Below, one piece after another: positions 28,136 to 36,738 of a stretch of DNA of 64,000 nucleotides. A program made the translations under genes and the position numbers. Source of the DNA: Sphingomonas jejuensis (lineage in GTDB: Bacteria > Pseudomonadota > Alphaproteobacteria > Sphingomonadales > Sphingomonadaceae); NCBI RefSeq assembly GCF_011927695.1, contig NZ_JAATJE010000001.1, positions 1,364,001 through 1,428,000 on the forward strand, in the 5' to 3' direction. The notes below the pieces were generated by a model that saw only the letters and a program-made list of their open reading frames with translations, was not told the DNA's origin and did no database searches. Every line of letters starts with the position of its first letter. Within the stretch, counting starts at the first letter, position 1.

Positions 28136-29130
28136 GGCCGTGTCTCCGTCGGCCGCAGCCCGATCAGCCAGTCGGCGATCTGAAGGCTGTCGGCGGCGCT
28201 CATGTGCGCATAGGTCGGCATCCGGGCGCCCGGCTTCACGTCACCGGCATCGCGGATGAAGCGTGCGACCGCCTGCCTTTCCATCGGCAGGATCCCCGCC
28301 GCCGCCGTGGCGCGGGCGCCGAAATGGGTCAGGTCGGGGCCGATCCGGGCCACCGCCGCCGTGCCGCGCACGGCATGGCAGGCGGCACAGCCATATTGCT
28401 CGAACAGCGCCGCACCCGGCGCCGCCTGGGTCGCGGCCGGGCGCGCCTCGGCTGCCAGCCAGCGGTTGAAGGCCGCCGGCTCCATCGCCACCACGTCGAA
28501 CGCCATCAGCGCGTGGCTCAGGCCGCAGAATTCGGTGCACTGCCCCCGGTACTTGCCCGCTTCGGTCGCGCGCACCACCAGCCGGTTCTCGCGCCCGGGG
28601 ATCATGTCCATCTTGCCCGCCAGCCCGGGCACCCAGAAGCTGTGCACCACATCGGCTCCCGTCAGCCGCAGCTCGACGGTCTGCCCCACCGGCACGCGGA
28701 TCTGGTTGGCGGTTTCCACGGGCGCGCCGCCGTTCGGTCCTGGGTAGCGCACCCGCCACCAGAACTGCTCGCCTTCCACCGCGACCACCAGGTCGGCCGC
28801 CGTGACCGGCAACGGCCGCATCAGCGGCAGCGATGCGATCAGCAGCGCCAGCAGCGACACCGCCGGCACGATCCCGCCCAGCCACAGCACCATCCGCATG
28901 CCCTGCGTGTGGCTGATCGCGTTTTCGGGTGCGCGAATGGCGTGGCGCGACAGAGCCATCACCGCGATGAAGATTAGCGCGCCTGCGACCACCATGAAGA
29001 TGGTCAGCGCCGCGACCCGCTCCGCCGTTAGGCCGAACGTCGCGAACATCGACTGCCGTTCGTTGCATCCGCTCAGCAGGGTAAGCATCGCAGCGGCCAC
29101 CGCTGTGCGCCGGGCGGTTCCTGTTGTCAG
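28132..29130 (-). CDS. coxB: Cytochrome c oxidase subunit II with C-terminal cytochrome c domain (lipoprotein)
   Basis: About 332 residues. One or two transmembrane helices precede a cupredoxin domain with the CuA site CTEFCGLSHALM, and a C-terminal cytochrome c domain with CAACH, the defining feature of caa3-type subunit II. If translation starts at CTG 29130, the N-terminus has two arginines (residues 7-8), a hydrophobic core and the lipobox LSGC with Cys at residue 22, a complete lipoprotein signal. GTG 29100 would leave only 11 residues before the cysteine, with no charge. AAGGGG lies seven bases before the CTG. It is the first gene of the operon and divergent from thrC. Confidence 0.9.
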   Translation of the reverse strand: MTTGTARRTAVAAAMLTLLSGCNERQSMFATFGLTAERVAALTIFMVVAGALIFIAVMALSRHAIRAPENAISHTQGMRMVLWLGGIVPAVSLLALLIASLPLMRPLPVTAADLVVAVEGEQFWWRVRYPGPNGGAPVETANQIRVPVGQTVELRLTGADVVHSFWVPGLAGKMDMIPGRENRLVVRATEAGKYRGQCTEFCGLSHALMAFDVVAMEPAAFNRWLAAEARPAATQAAPGAALFEQYGCAACHAVRGTAAVARIGPDLTHFGARATAAAGILPMERQAVARFIRDAGDVKPGARMPTYAHMSAADSLQIADWLIGLRPTETRP

Positions 29131-29143
29131 CCGCTATCCCCTT
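29128..29143 (-). promoter_or_regulatory. Ribosome-binding site and probable CTG start of coxB
   Basis: On the minus strand AAGGGG (29143-29138) is followed by seven bases and CTG (29130-29128). The GTG at 29100 has no ribosome-binding motif at a usable distance and would destroy the lipoprotein signal peptide. Confidence 0.5.
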
Positions 29144-29180
29144 GTCCGATCCCCCGTCGGCCTGCGAGAACAGGTCCGAC

Positions 29181-30461
29181 ATGTCAACGCATCAACTACC
29201 AAGCATGGGTTCGGAGCCGTCGATCTTGAACATAAATCTTGTCGCCGATCGGCCGACCTTCGTCACCCATCTCGAATGCTCGATGACCGGCGAGCATTAT
29301 CCCGCCGACCAGGTCCACGGCCTGTCGCGCGTCGGTCGGCCTCTCCTCGTCCGCTATGATCTTCCCGCTGTCGCCCGCGCGATCAGCCGCGACCGGCTCG
29401 CCGAACGGCCGATGGGCCTGTGGAAATATCGGGAGCTTCTGCCCGTCCGGAACACGGCCGACATCATCAGCCTCGGTGAGGGCGAAACGCCGCTGATCCC
29501 GCTCGACGCGATCGGCCGGTCGGCCGGCGCCCGCGCCCCGATCGTCAAGGACGAAGGGCGCCTTCCCACCGGCTCCTTCAAGGCGCGCGGCCTCGTCATG
29601 GCGCTGTCCATGGCCAAGGCGCTGGGTCTGCGCGTCATCGCCATGCCCACCAACGGCAATGCCGGCGCCGCCGCCGCCGCCTATGCGGCGCGCGCCGGGA
29701 TCGAGGCGGTGATCTTCTGCCCCGCCGACACGCCGGAGGTGAACGTGCGGGAGATCGCCGCGCAGGGCGCCCGCGTCTGGCGCGTCGATGGCCTGATCGA
29801 CGATTGCGGCAAGATCGTCGGCGAAGGCGCCCGGCACCGCGGCTGGTTCGACCTGTCGACGCTGAAGGAGCCCTACCGGATCGAGGGCAAGAAGACGATG
29901 GGGCTGGAGCTTGCCGAACAGCTCGGCTGGCGACTTCCCGACGCGATCTTCTATCCCACCGGCGGCGGCACAGGCCTCATCGGCATGTGGAAGGCCTTTG
30001 CCGAGCTGGAGGCGATCGGCCTGATCGGCGCCGAACGCCCGCGCATGATCGCGGTGCAGGCCGAAGGCTGCGCCCCCATCGTCCGCGCCTTTGAACGGGG
30101 GGAGCGCCATGCCGAACGCTGGCAGGACGCGCACACCTACGCCGCCGGCATCCGCGTGCCCGCGGCGGTCGGCGATTTCCTGATCCTCGATGCCGTGCGC
30201 GACAGCGGCGGCTATGCCGTCGCCGTGTCCGATGCCGAGATCGAGCGCGCCGTGACGGACGCCGCGCGCGGCGACGGCCTGCTTCTCTGTCCGGAAGGCG
30301 GCGCGACGCTCGCCGCCTGGCGTCGCGCGCTGGCCGACGGCCACGTCCGCCCGGACGAACAGGTTGTGCTGTTCAACTGCGCCAGCGGCCTCAAATATCC
30401 CCTTCCCGACCGCTCGGGCAGCCTGAAGCGCGAGGGACCGATCGACTGGGACGCGCTCTGA
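29181..30461 (+). CDS. thrC: Threonine synthase
   Basis: A 426-residue PLP enzyme of the fold-type II threonine synthase group, which converts O-phosphohomoserine to threonine. Signatures are LGEGETPLIPL near residue 95, PTGSFKARG with the PLP lysine near 128, the phosphate-binding NGNAGAAAAAYAARAG near 155, and FYPTGGGTGLIGMWKA near 258. The N-terminus has a short Cys-containing strand typical of the long bacterial form. ATG 29181 is chosen; ATG 29205 is an alternative. It converges on the DsbA gene with 3 bp between the stops. Confidence 0.88.
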   Translation: MSTHQLPSMGSEPSILNINLVADRPTFVTHLECSMTGEHYPADQVHGLSRVGRPLLVRYDLPAVARAISRDRLAERPMGLWKYRELLPVRNTADIISLGEGETPLIPLDAIGRSAGARAPIVKDEGRLPTGSFKARGLVMALSMAKALGLRVIAMPTNGNAGAAAAAYAARAGIEAVIFCPADTPEVNVREIAAQGARVWRVDGLIDDCGKIVGEGARHRGWFDLSTLKEPYRIEGKKTMGLELAEQLGWRLPDAIFYPTGGGTGLIGMWKAFAELEAIGLIGAERPRMIAVQAEGCAPIVRAFERGERHAERWQDAHTYAAGIRVPAAVGDFLILDAVRDSGGYAVAVSDAEIERAVTDAARGDGLLLCPEGGATLAAWRRALADGHVRPDEQVVLFNCASGLKYPLPDRSGSLKREGPIDWDAL

Positions 30462-30464
30462 GCG

Positions 30465-31175
30465 TCAGGTCCGGCCCGCCGCCTTTGCATCCTCGATCGC
30501 GCTCTTCAGCGCCTCGTAGCCGACCGCGCCGGCCAGCAGCTGGTCGCCCACCACCCAGGTCGGCGTGCTGTTGATGCCCAGGCTCTGCGCCAGCCGGTAA
30601 TTCTTCGCGATCTCCGCATCAGCCCGGCCGTCGCCGGCGGGCGTGCCGATCCGCGCAGCGGTCGCGTCGATGGTCGCCCCCGACGGCCGCCCGGCGGCGT
30701 AGAGCGCATCGTGAAAGGCCGGGAACTTGCCAGCACCCGCCGCCGCAATGCTCGCCCGCGCCGCCTCGACGCTCGCCTCGCCCAGCACGGGAAACTCGCG
30801 GAACACGACGCGCAGCGTCGGGTCCTCGCGCACCAGCCGCTGCACCACCGGCAGGCTCGCCCGGCAATATGCGCAGGCATAGTCGTAGAACTGCACCAGC
30901 GTCACCGCCGGTTCGCGCGCGCCGATCCAGGCGCCGGCGAACGGCGTTTCCAGCTCGGTCCGCGCCGCATCGATGGCACCCGCCACCTGCCGCTGCTGCA
31001 GCTTGGCGAGCGCTTCCGGGATGATCTCCGGATTGTCGATCAGCGCCTGGCGGACGGCCGCGGCATCCACGCCTCCGCCCGCCGGCCGCGCCACCATCAC
31101 CGCCGCGGCGCCCAGCGCGCCTGCTCCCACCGCCACGCCCGCAAAGGCGGCAAGCGTCAGCAACCGTCCGCTCAT
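30465..31175 (-). CDS. DsbA-family thiol-disulfide oxidoreductase
   Basis: A 236-residue protein with an N-terminal membrane anchor or signal (residues 5-33) and a thioredoxin-like domain with a helical insert. The redox motif is YDYACAYC (CAYC near residue 100), and the cis-proline loop is NSTPTWVVGDQLL near 205. This fits the BdbD/DsbA-like oxidoreductases that form or transfer disulfides in the periplasm. ATG 31175 overlaps the stop of the M48 protease gene (ATGA), so the two are translated together, consistent with a shared role in envelope protein quality. Confidence 0.9.
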   Translation of the reverse strand: MSGRLLTLAAFAGVAVGAGALGAAAVMVARPAGGGVDAAAVRQALIDNPEIIPEALAKLQQRQVAGAIDAARTELETPFAGAWIGAREPAVTLVQFYDYACAYCRASLPVVQRLVREDPTLRVVFREFPVLGEASVEAARASIAAAGAGKFPAFHDALYAAGRPSGATIDATAARIGTPAGDGRADAEIAKNYRLAQSLGINSTPTWVVGDQLLAGAVGYEALKSAIEDAKAAGRT

Positions 31176-32569
31176 CGCCGCCGCTCGTTCGCCTGACCCT
31201 CGGTCATCGCGATGTCCTGCGCGCGCAGCCAGTCGCGGCTTCCTTCGGGCAGGCCGCGCATCGCCGCCGACGCACTGACATAAGCGAGCTGCGGCTGGCT
31301 TTGCAGCGAATAGCGCTCGGCCGTGGCCAGCGCCGCGCGCGCCTCGTCGCCCTGCCGGTCATAGATGATGCCAAGCTGGTACCAGGCGAACGGGTTGGCG
31401 TTGTCGCGCGCCACGGCCGCCCGCAGGATGCGCTCCGCCTCCGCGAAATGCGTGGGATCCTCGGTCGCGATCATGGCGTGGCCGTACAGCGCGGCAATCA
31501 GCGGCTGGTTGCCCGATCGCTCGTTCGCCTCGCGCAGCGCCGGAAGCGCCTCGGCAGGCTTGCCGCTTTCCAACAGGATCTGCCCCTTCAGCTCCAGAAA
31601 ATACGGGTCGTGCGGGGCGCTGGCGAGAAGGCCGTTCACTTCCGCCATCGCCCGGTCCGGATAGGCCGACTTGTGCCAGGCATAGGCCCGCGCATAGCGC
31701 CCCGGCACCGACAGATCGGTCTCCGGGTGGTCGCGCAGCGTGTCGCGCGGCTCCGACACGAACCCGCCCAGCTTCGCCTTCACGCGCTGGAACCGCGCTT
31801 CCAGCCCGGGATCGGTCGGTCGGTCCCACGCCGGCGCCGCCTCGTACATCTCGGTCAGCATGGTCACGCGCTCGCCCGACAGCGGGTGGGTCCGGCCGTA
31901 ACTGTCGTCCTGCGGAATGGCGAGGCGCAGTTCCTGCCCCTGCAAGCGGCGGAAGAAGGCGAGCGATCCACGCCCGCTCACCCCGGCCGCGTTCAGGTAG
32001 CGCGCACCGGCCAGGTCCGCGCTCGTTTCCTGCGTGCGGGAAAAGGCGAGGAACTTGCCCATCGCCGCCTGCTGGCCCGCCGCCATGATGCCGGCCCCCG
32101 CCTCGCCCGCGCCCGCCGCCATCGCCGCGGCGCCCAGGATCAGGCTCAGGATGGTCACGCCCATCGCGCCCTGCATGCCTTCGCTGTAGCGGACGACGTG
32201 CCCGCCCTCGATATGGCCCAGCTCGTGCGCGATCACGCCCTGCACCTCGTTGGCATTGGCCGCCGACAGGATCAGGCCGGAATGAAGGTAGACGTTCTGC
32301 CCGGTCGCGACGAAGGCGTTGATGCTGGGATCGTTCAGCACGATCACCCGCACATTGCGCGGGTCGAGCCCCGCCGCCTGGATCAGCGGGCGGGACATCT
32401 CGGACAGCACCGCCTCCGTCTCGGCATCGCGCAGGATCGATTGCGCCAGCGCCGGCCGCGCGCCGAACATCAGCGTCGCCAACAGCATCAGCAGGAGCTG
32501 AACCGCGCGTACGGCAGCGCGGCCGCGCCGGGGCGAAGGGGGCGACGTGCCCTGGGGATGATCCACCAT
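31172..32569 (-). CDS. M48-family metalloprotease with TPR tail (BepA-like)
   Basis: A 465-residue exported protein: signal peptide to about residue 43 (ALAQ), zinc metalloprotease domain with HELGH at 115-119 and the third ligand in SADLAGARYL, then several TPR-like helical repeats in the C-terminal 200 residues. This is the architecture of BepA/YfgC, which degrades or rescues stalled outer-membrane proteins in the periplasm. ATG 32569 is chosen because GGAGG lies about eight bases upstream; the longer frame to 32644 would overlap the rne stop. It is coupled to the DsbA-like gene. Confidence 0.9.
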   Translation of the reverse strand: MVDHPQGTSPPSPRRGRAAVRAVQLLLMLLATLMFGARPALAQSILRDAETEAVLSEMSRPLIQAAGLDPRNVRVIVLNDPSINAFVATGQNVYLHSGLILSAANANEVQGVIAHELGHIEGGHVVRYSEGMQGAMGVTILSLILGAAAMAAGAGEAGAGIMAAGQQAAMGKFLAFSRTQETSADLAGARYLNAAGVSGRGSLAFFRRLQGQELRLAIPQDDSYGRTHPLSGERVTMLTEMYEAAPAWDRPTDPGLEARFQRVKAKLGGFVSEPRDTLRDHPETDLSVPGRYARAYAWHKSAYPDRAMAEVNGLLASAPHDPYFLELKGQILLESGKPAEALPALREANERSGNQPLIAALYGHAMIATEDPTHFAEAERILRAAVARDNANPFAWYQLGIIYDRQGDEARAALATAERYSLQSQPQLAYVSASAAMRGLPEGSRDWLRAQDIAMTEGQANERRR

Positions 32570-32616
32570 GCCGTCGCCCTCCAACATACTGCCTGAACCC
32601 GCCGTGAAGTGTGGCG

Positions 32617-35388
32617 TCAGGCTCCGAAAGTCCGCTGCCACCATCCGCGGCGCGGTGCGGCCGCCTCGGCGCCGTTCGCTGCCTCGGGGACGGAAATCGC
32701 CTCCGTTGCGACCGGCTCGGGCTCCGCCGCCGCGGGCGCCGCCGCCGCAGCCGTCGTCTCGGCCGCTGCCGGTTCGGCTGCCTCGGCCGCTGCCTTTCGC
32801 GGTGCGCGGCGGCGGCGCGGCTTCGGCGCCTCCTCTTCCGGCGCGTCCGTCGCGGCCGCCTCGGCGGCCGGCTGCTCGGCGACAGGCTGCTCGGCTGCCG
32901 CCGTCTCGGCCGGCTTGCGACGCCGAGTCCGCTTCGGCTTCACATCCTCGGCGGGCGCAGTTGCGATCAGCGGCTCGGCCGGCGTTTCGGCGTCCGACGT
33001 CTCGGGCGCTGCCGCCTCCGACGTCTCTTCCGTCGCCTTGCGACGGCTGCGGCGACGCTTGGGTGCCGGCGCATCCTCGTCCGCCGCGATCACCAGCTCC
33101 GCTGCTGCGGGTGCAGGCTCCGCCTCGTTGTCGGCAGGGACCGACGGCTCTGCCACCGGGGGCAGGTCCGGCTCGTCCGATGCGGGTTCGGAATCCAGGC
33201 CCGCTTCCGCCGCTTCCTCGCGCTCGGCCGCATCCATACGGTCGCCTCCGCGGTTCCGGCGTCCGCCACGCCGGCCGCGCCGGCCGCGCCGACGCTTCTC
33301 GCCGCCCTCGTCGTCGGCGGCGCGCTCCGGTTCGGCACCCACTGCCAGGGCCTCGCCATCGCTTTCGACCGGCTCGGCTGCGCCTTCCACGTCGCCGTCC
33401 GCCTCGATGGCTTCGGGCGCATCGGCGGCCTTGCCGCCGTCCTCGCCATCGCGACCGCGACGTCCGCGGCGGCGGCGACGCCGGCGCCCGGCGCGCTCCT
33501 CGCGCTCCTCACGGCCGCGTTGCGGCTTCGACGCACGGGGCTCGTCCGCGTCGTCCGGCTCGTCGGCGGACAGCTCCTCCTCCTCGATCTCCTCGTCCTC
33601 GATGGCGAGGTCGTCCTCGTCCTCTTCGAACACGGGCGGATCGAAACGGGGGGCATGGGCGGGCGGGGGTCCGCCGGCTTCCACCGTCATGCGGGCGCCC
33701 TCGATCTCGCCGTCCTGCATGATCTCGACGCGGACGCCGTAACGCTCCTCGATCTCGGCCAGCTCTGCACGCTTGTGGTTGAGCACGTAGAACGCGCCCT
33801 CCTGGCTCGCCTTCAGCAGGATCTGGCTGCCGCGGCCGCGCGCGGCCTCCTCCTCGATCATGCGAAGCGCCGACAAGCCCGCCGACGATGCGGTGCGGAC
33901 AAAGCCCGATCCCTCGCAATGCGGGCACGGCCGGGTCGATGCTTCCAGCACCCCGGTGCGCAGCCGCTGGCGGCTCATCTCCATCAGCCCGAAGGACGAG
34001 ATGCGGCCCACCTGGATGCGCGCGCGGTCACCCGCCAGCGCCGCCTTCATGGCCTTCTCGACCTTCCGAATGTTGGAGTTGTTCTCCATGTCGATGAAGT
34101 CGATGACGACAAGGCCCGCCATGTCGCGCAGGCGCAGCTGGCGGGCGATCTCGTGCGCGGCTTCCAAGTTGGTCGACACCGCGGTCGCCTCGATGCCGTG
34201 CTCGCGCGTCGACCGGCCGGAGTTGATGTCGATCGACACCAGCGCCTCGGTCGGGTTAATGACCAGGTACCCGCCCGACTTCAGCTGCACCACCGGATGG
34301 TACATCTGGTTCAGCTGGTCCTCGACGCCGAACCGCTGGAACAGCGGCACCGCGTCGGCATAGCCCTTGATGCGCTTGGCATGGCTCGGCATCAGCAGCC
34401 GCATAAAGTCCTTGGCGGCGCGGTACCCACGCTCGCCCTCCACGATCACCTCGTCGATGTCGCGGTTGTAGATGTCGCGGATCGCGCGCTTGATCAGGTC
34501 GCTGTCGCCATAGATGCACGACGGCGCCGACGCCTTCAGCGTGTCCTCGCGGATGCCGTCCCACAGCCGCGCGAGATAGTCGAAGTCGCGCTTGATCTCG
34601 GTCTTGGTGCGCTGCAGACCGGCCGTGCGGACGATGCAGCCCATCGACTTGGGCAGGTTCATCTCCGCCATGATCGACTTCAGCCGCTTGCGGTCGGCCG
34701 CGTTCGAAATCTTCCGGCTGATGCCGCCGCCATGCGTGGTGTTGGGCATCAGCACGCAATAACGGCCGGCCAGCGACAGATAGGTGGTCAGCGCCGCACC
34801 CTTGTTGCCGCGCTCCTCCTTCACGACCTGCACCAGCAGGATCTGGCGGCGATGGATGACGTCCTGAATCTTGTACCGGCGGCGCAGCGCCATCCGCTTG
34901 GATCGCAGCGCCTCAGCGGCGTTCTCCTCCGGCTGGCTCGCCGCGGTGGCCGCGCGCGCCGGGCGCTCCGCGCCGTCGTCGTCCTCGTCGGCGTCGTCGT
35001 CCTGCTCGGCCGTGTCGATCTCGGCGTCGTCGTCCTCGTCCGCGCCCGCGTCCTCGTCGCGCGCGTCGAGCTCGGCGTGCAGCCGCTCTTCCTCGGCCGC
35101 GTGCTCGGCTTCCTCGCGCAGCAGCGCGTCGCGATCCTCCTTGGGAATCTGGTAATAGTCGGGATGGATCTCGGAAAAGGCCAGGAACCCGTGGCGGTTG
35201 CCGCCATAGTCCACGAAAGCCGCCTGCAGCGACGGCTCCACGCGCGTCACCTTGGCCAGGTAGATGTTGCCCTTGAGCTGCTTGCGCTCGGCGGACTCGA
35301 AATCAAATTCCTCGATGCGGTTCCCCTGCACGACGGCCACCCGGGTCTCTTCCCGGTGGCGCGCGTCGATCAGCATGCGCGTTGTCAT
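32617..35388 (-). CDS. rne: Ribonuclease E
   Basis: A 923-residue RNase E/G. The N-terminal half holds the S1 domain, interrupted near residues 100-160 by an acidic insert rich in Asp and Glu, then the 5'-sensor and DNase I-like catalytic domain. The zinc-link CPHCEGSG lies near residue 487. The C-terminal third is a low-complexity tail of acidic stretches and Arg-rich patches (RRRRRRGRRGR-like), the presumed RNA-binding and degradosome scaffold. It initiates mRNA decay and rRNA/tRNA processing. GGAG precedes ATG 35388. A 420-bp gap lies upstream. Confidence 0.95.
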   Translation of the reverse strand: MTTRMLIDARHREETRVAVVQGNRIEEFDFESAERKQLKGNIYLAKVTRVEPSLQAAFVDYGGNRHGFLAFSEIHPDYYQIPKEDRDALLREEAEHAAEEERLHAELDARDEDAGADEDDDAEIDTAEQDDDADEDDDGAERPARAATAASQPEENAAEALRSKRMALRRRYKIQDVIHRRQILLVQVVKEERGNKGAALTTYLSLAGRYCVLMPNTTHGGGISRKISNAADRKRLKSIMAEMNLPKSMGCIVRTAGLQRTKTEIKRDFDYLARLWDGIREDTLKASAPSCIYGDSDLIKRAIRDIYNRDIDEVIVEGERGYRAAKDFMRLLMPSHAKRIKGYADAVPLFQRFGVEDQLNQMYHPVVQLKSGGYLVINPTEALVSIDINSGRSTREHGIEATAVSTNLEAAHEIARQLRLRDMAGLVVIDFIDMENNSNIRKVEKAMKAALAGDRARIQVGRISSFGLMEMSRQRLRTGVLEASTRPCPHCEGSGFVRTASSAGLSALRMIEEEAARGRGSQILLKASQEGAFYVLNHKRAELAEIEERYGVRVEIMQDGEIEGARMTVEAGGPPPAHAPRFDPPVFEEDEDDLAIEDEEIEEEELSADEPDDADEPRASKPQRGREEREERAGRRRRRRRGRRGRDGEDGGKAADAPEAIEADGDVEGAAEPVESDGEALAVGAEPERAADDEGGEKRRRGRRGRRGGRRNRGGDRMDAAEREEAAEAGLDSEPASDEPDLPPVAEPSVPADNEAEPAPAAAELVIAADEDAPAPKRRRSRRKATEETSEAAAPETSDAETPAEPLIATAPAEDVKPKRTRRRKPAETAAAEQPVAEQPAAEAAATDAPEEEAPKPRRRRAPRKAAAEAAEPAAAETTAAAAAPAAAEPEPVATEAISVPEAANGAEAAAPRRGWWQRTFGA

Positions 35389-35808
35389 TCAAATATCTCC
35401 AGGCGCGCGCGTGCCGCAGAACCGGGGTTCGCGCGCGATCAGCTAGGGACGCTGCACCCGGCCGCGGCGTTGGCGCCGGACGGTTGGGAGTGCGCGTCAT
35501 GGGTGAAGAAGGAAACGAAGCCGCTCCCTGCGCAGCGCGGCCGGCAACGGCGCGCATGTCCCGGCCGGACGCCTCGCCGCTGGGCGGCGCGACGTGAACG
35601 GACGGGGCGAACTGCATCATGGAAACGTCAACCTGGTGTGGTGCCGCGCCCCCTGGCACGGCTCCGAAGACGGCGGGCGGACGAAGGTCGCACCTGCCGT
35701 GTGGCCGACTGCTAGCACCGGGATTGATCGGGAGCAACCATCGCCCGCCATCGGCCACCCCTCTGTCACCGTCTGGACGCCGCCTCGCCTGCGCGCCATG
35801 GATGGGCG
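35389..35808. other. Intergenic region between divergent rne and amidase genes
   Basis: A 420-bp stretch without a convincing gene. It must contain the promoters for rne and for the amidase. Next to rne, complementary CGCGCGCG arms occur at 35404-35411 and 35430-35437 and could fold as a hairpin in the rne leader. Short open frames exist (for example 35500-35598) but have no family resemblance. I see no clear sigma-70 type boxes. Confidence 0.5.
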
Positions 35809-36726
35809 ATGCGCCCTGCTGCCGCCGTGCTGTTGCTCGCCCTTGCGGCGGCCGCGCCCGCCGCTGGCGGCGGCGACCGGGCGCGGTCCGACCCTCCGGG
35901 CTGGCTTTCCTCCGCCTTTTCGGGCCTCCGCCAGGCGCTTCGCGGTGACCGGCCCTTCCGCCTCGTGACGCCGCTTCCGCGTCCCCTGCCCGCCCCGCCG
36001 CTTCCCGCCGTGCGCGGACCCGCCGGCCGGCCGCTCGTGGTGATCGACGCCGGGCACGGCGGCCAGGATCCGGGGGCGGTCAGCGGCGGCATCGCCGAAA
36101 AGGCGGTGGCGCTCGCCGCCGCCCGCGCGATCGCCGACGCGCTCCTTGCCGGCGGACGACTGCGCGTCGCGCTCACCCGATCCGACGATCGCTTCCTGCT
36201 GCTTGAAGAACGCTACGGCATCGCCCGCCGCTTGGGCGCCGACCTCTTCATTTCCCTACACGCCGATGCCGCCCCCGGCGGCGGCGCGCGCGGCGCCACC
36301 GTCTACACCTGGGGCCGCGCCGCCTCCGACTCCCAGGCCGCCCGCCTCGCCCGGCGGGAGAACGAAGGCGTTTCGGGGGACAACATTGCCGTCAACATCG
36401 TCGGCGAGATCCTGGGCGATCTCACCCGCCGCGAAACCGCCGCCGCCGCCGACGCCTTCGCCGATCGCCTGGTGGAGGAAGCCGCCGGCCGCATCGCCAT
36501 GCGCACCACCCCCCGCCGTCAGGCATCGCTCGCCGTGCTCCGCGCGCCCGACACCCCGTCCGTCCTGATCGAGATGGGCTATCTCGACAATCCCGCCGAC
36601 CGCGCCGCCCTTCTGTCCGCCGAACATCGATCGGACATCGCGCAGGCGGTCCGCGTCGCGGCCGAGCGCCAGTTCGCCGACCGTGCGCTCGCTGCCCAAG
36701 TCTCTGGCATCGCGGCAACCCGGTGA
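35809..36726 (+). CDS. N-acetylmuramoyl-L-alanine amidase (Amidase_3)
   Basis: A 305-residue exported enzyme that cleaves the bond between N-acetylmuramic acid and the stem peptide. The N-terminal signal (AAAVLLLALAAAAPAAGG) is followed by a short proline-rich spacer. The zinc amidase domain shows VIDAGHGGQDPGA (first His near residue 80), the Glu in GGIAEKAVAL, ISLHADAA (second His) and the catalytic Glu in LIEMGYLDNPADRA. It lacks an evident AMIN domain, so targeting differs from E. coli AmiC. It is 12 bp ahead of the PBP1A gene, a common cell-wall pairing. Confidence 0.9.
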   Translation: MRPAAAVLLLALAAAAPAAGGGDRARSDPPGWLSSAFSGLRQALRGDRPFRLVTPLPRPLPAPPLPAVRGPAGRPLVVIDAGHGGQDPGAVSGGIAEKAVALAAARAIADALLAGGRLRVALTRSDDRFLLLEERYGIARRLGADLFISLHADAAPGGGARGATVYTWGRAASDSQAARLARRENEGVSGDNIAVNIVGEILGDLTRRETAAAADAFADRLVEEAAGRIAMRTTPRRQASLAVLRAPDTPSVLIEMGYLDNPADRAALLSAEHRSDIAQAVRVAAERQFADRALAAQVSGIAATR

Positions 36727-36738
36727 TAAAAGCACCCC

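Noticed and set aside
26777-28183. A 468-codon plus-strand frame opposite ctaD
   Set aside because: Composition dominated by Arg, His and Gln, no start signals, and fully antisense to the oxidase subunit.
35500-35598. A 32-codon plus-strand frame upstream of the amidase
   Set aside because: No ribosome-binding motif at a usable distance, low complexity and no recognisable similarity.
32611-35715. A 1034-codon plus-strand frame across rne
   Set aside because: It mirrors rne on the opposite strand and has no family resemblance; rne has clear S1, catalytic and zinc-link motifs.
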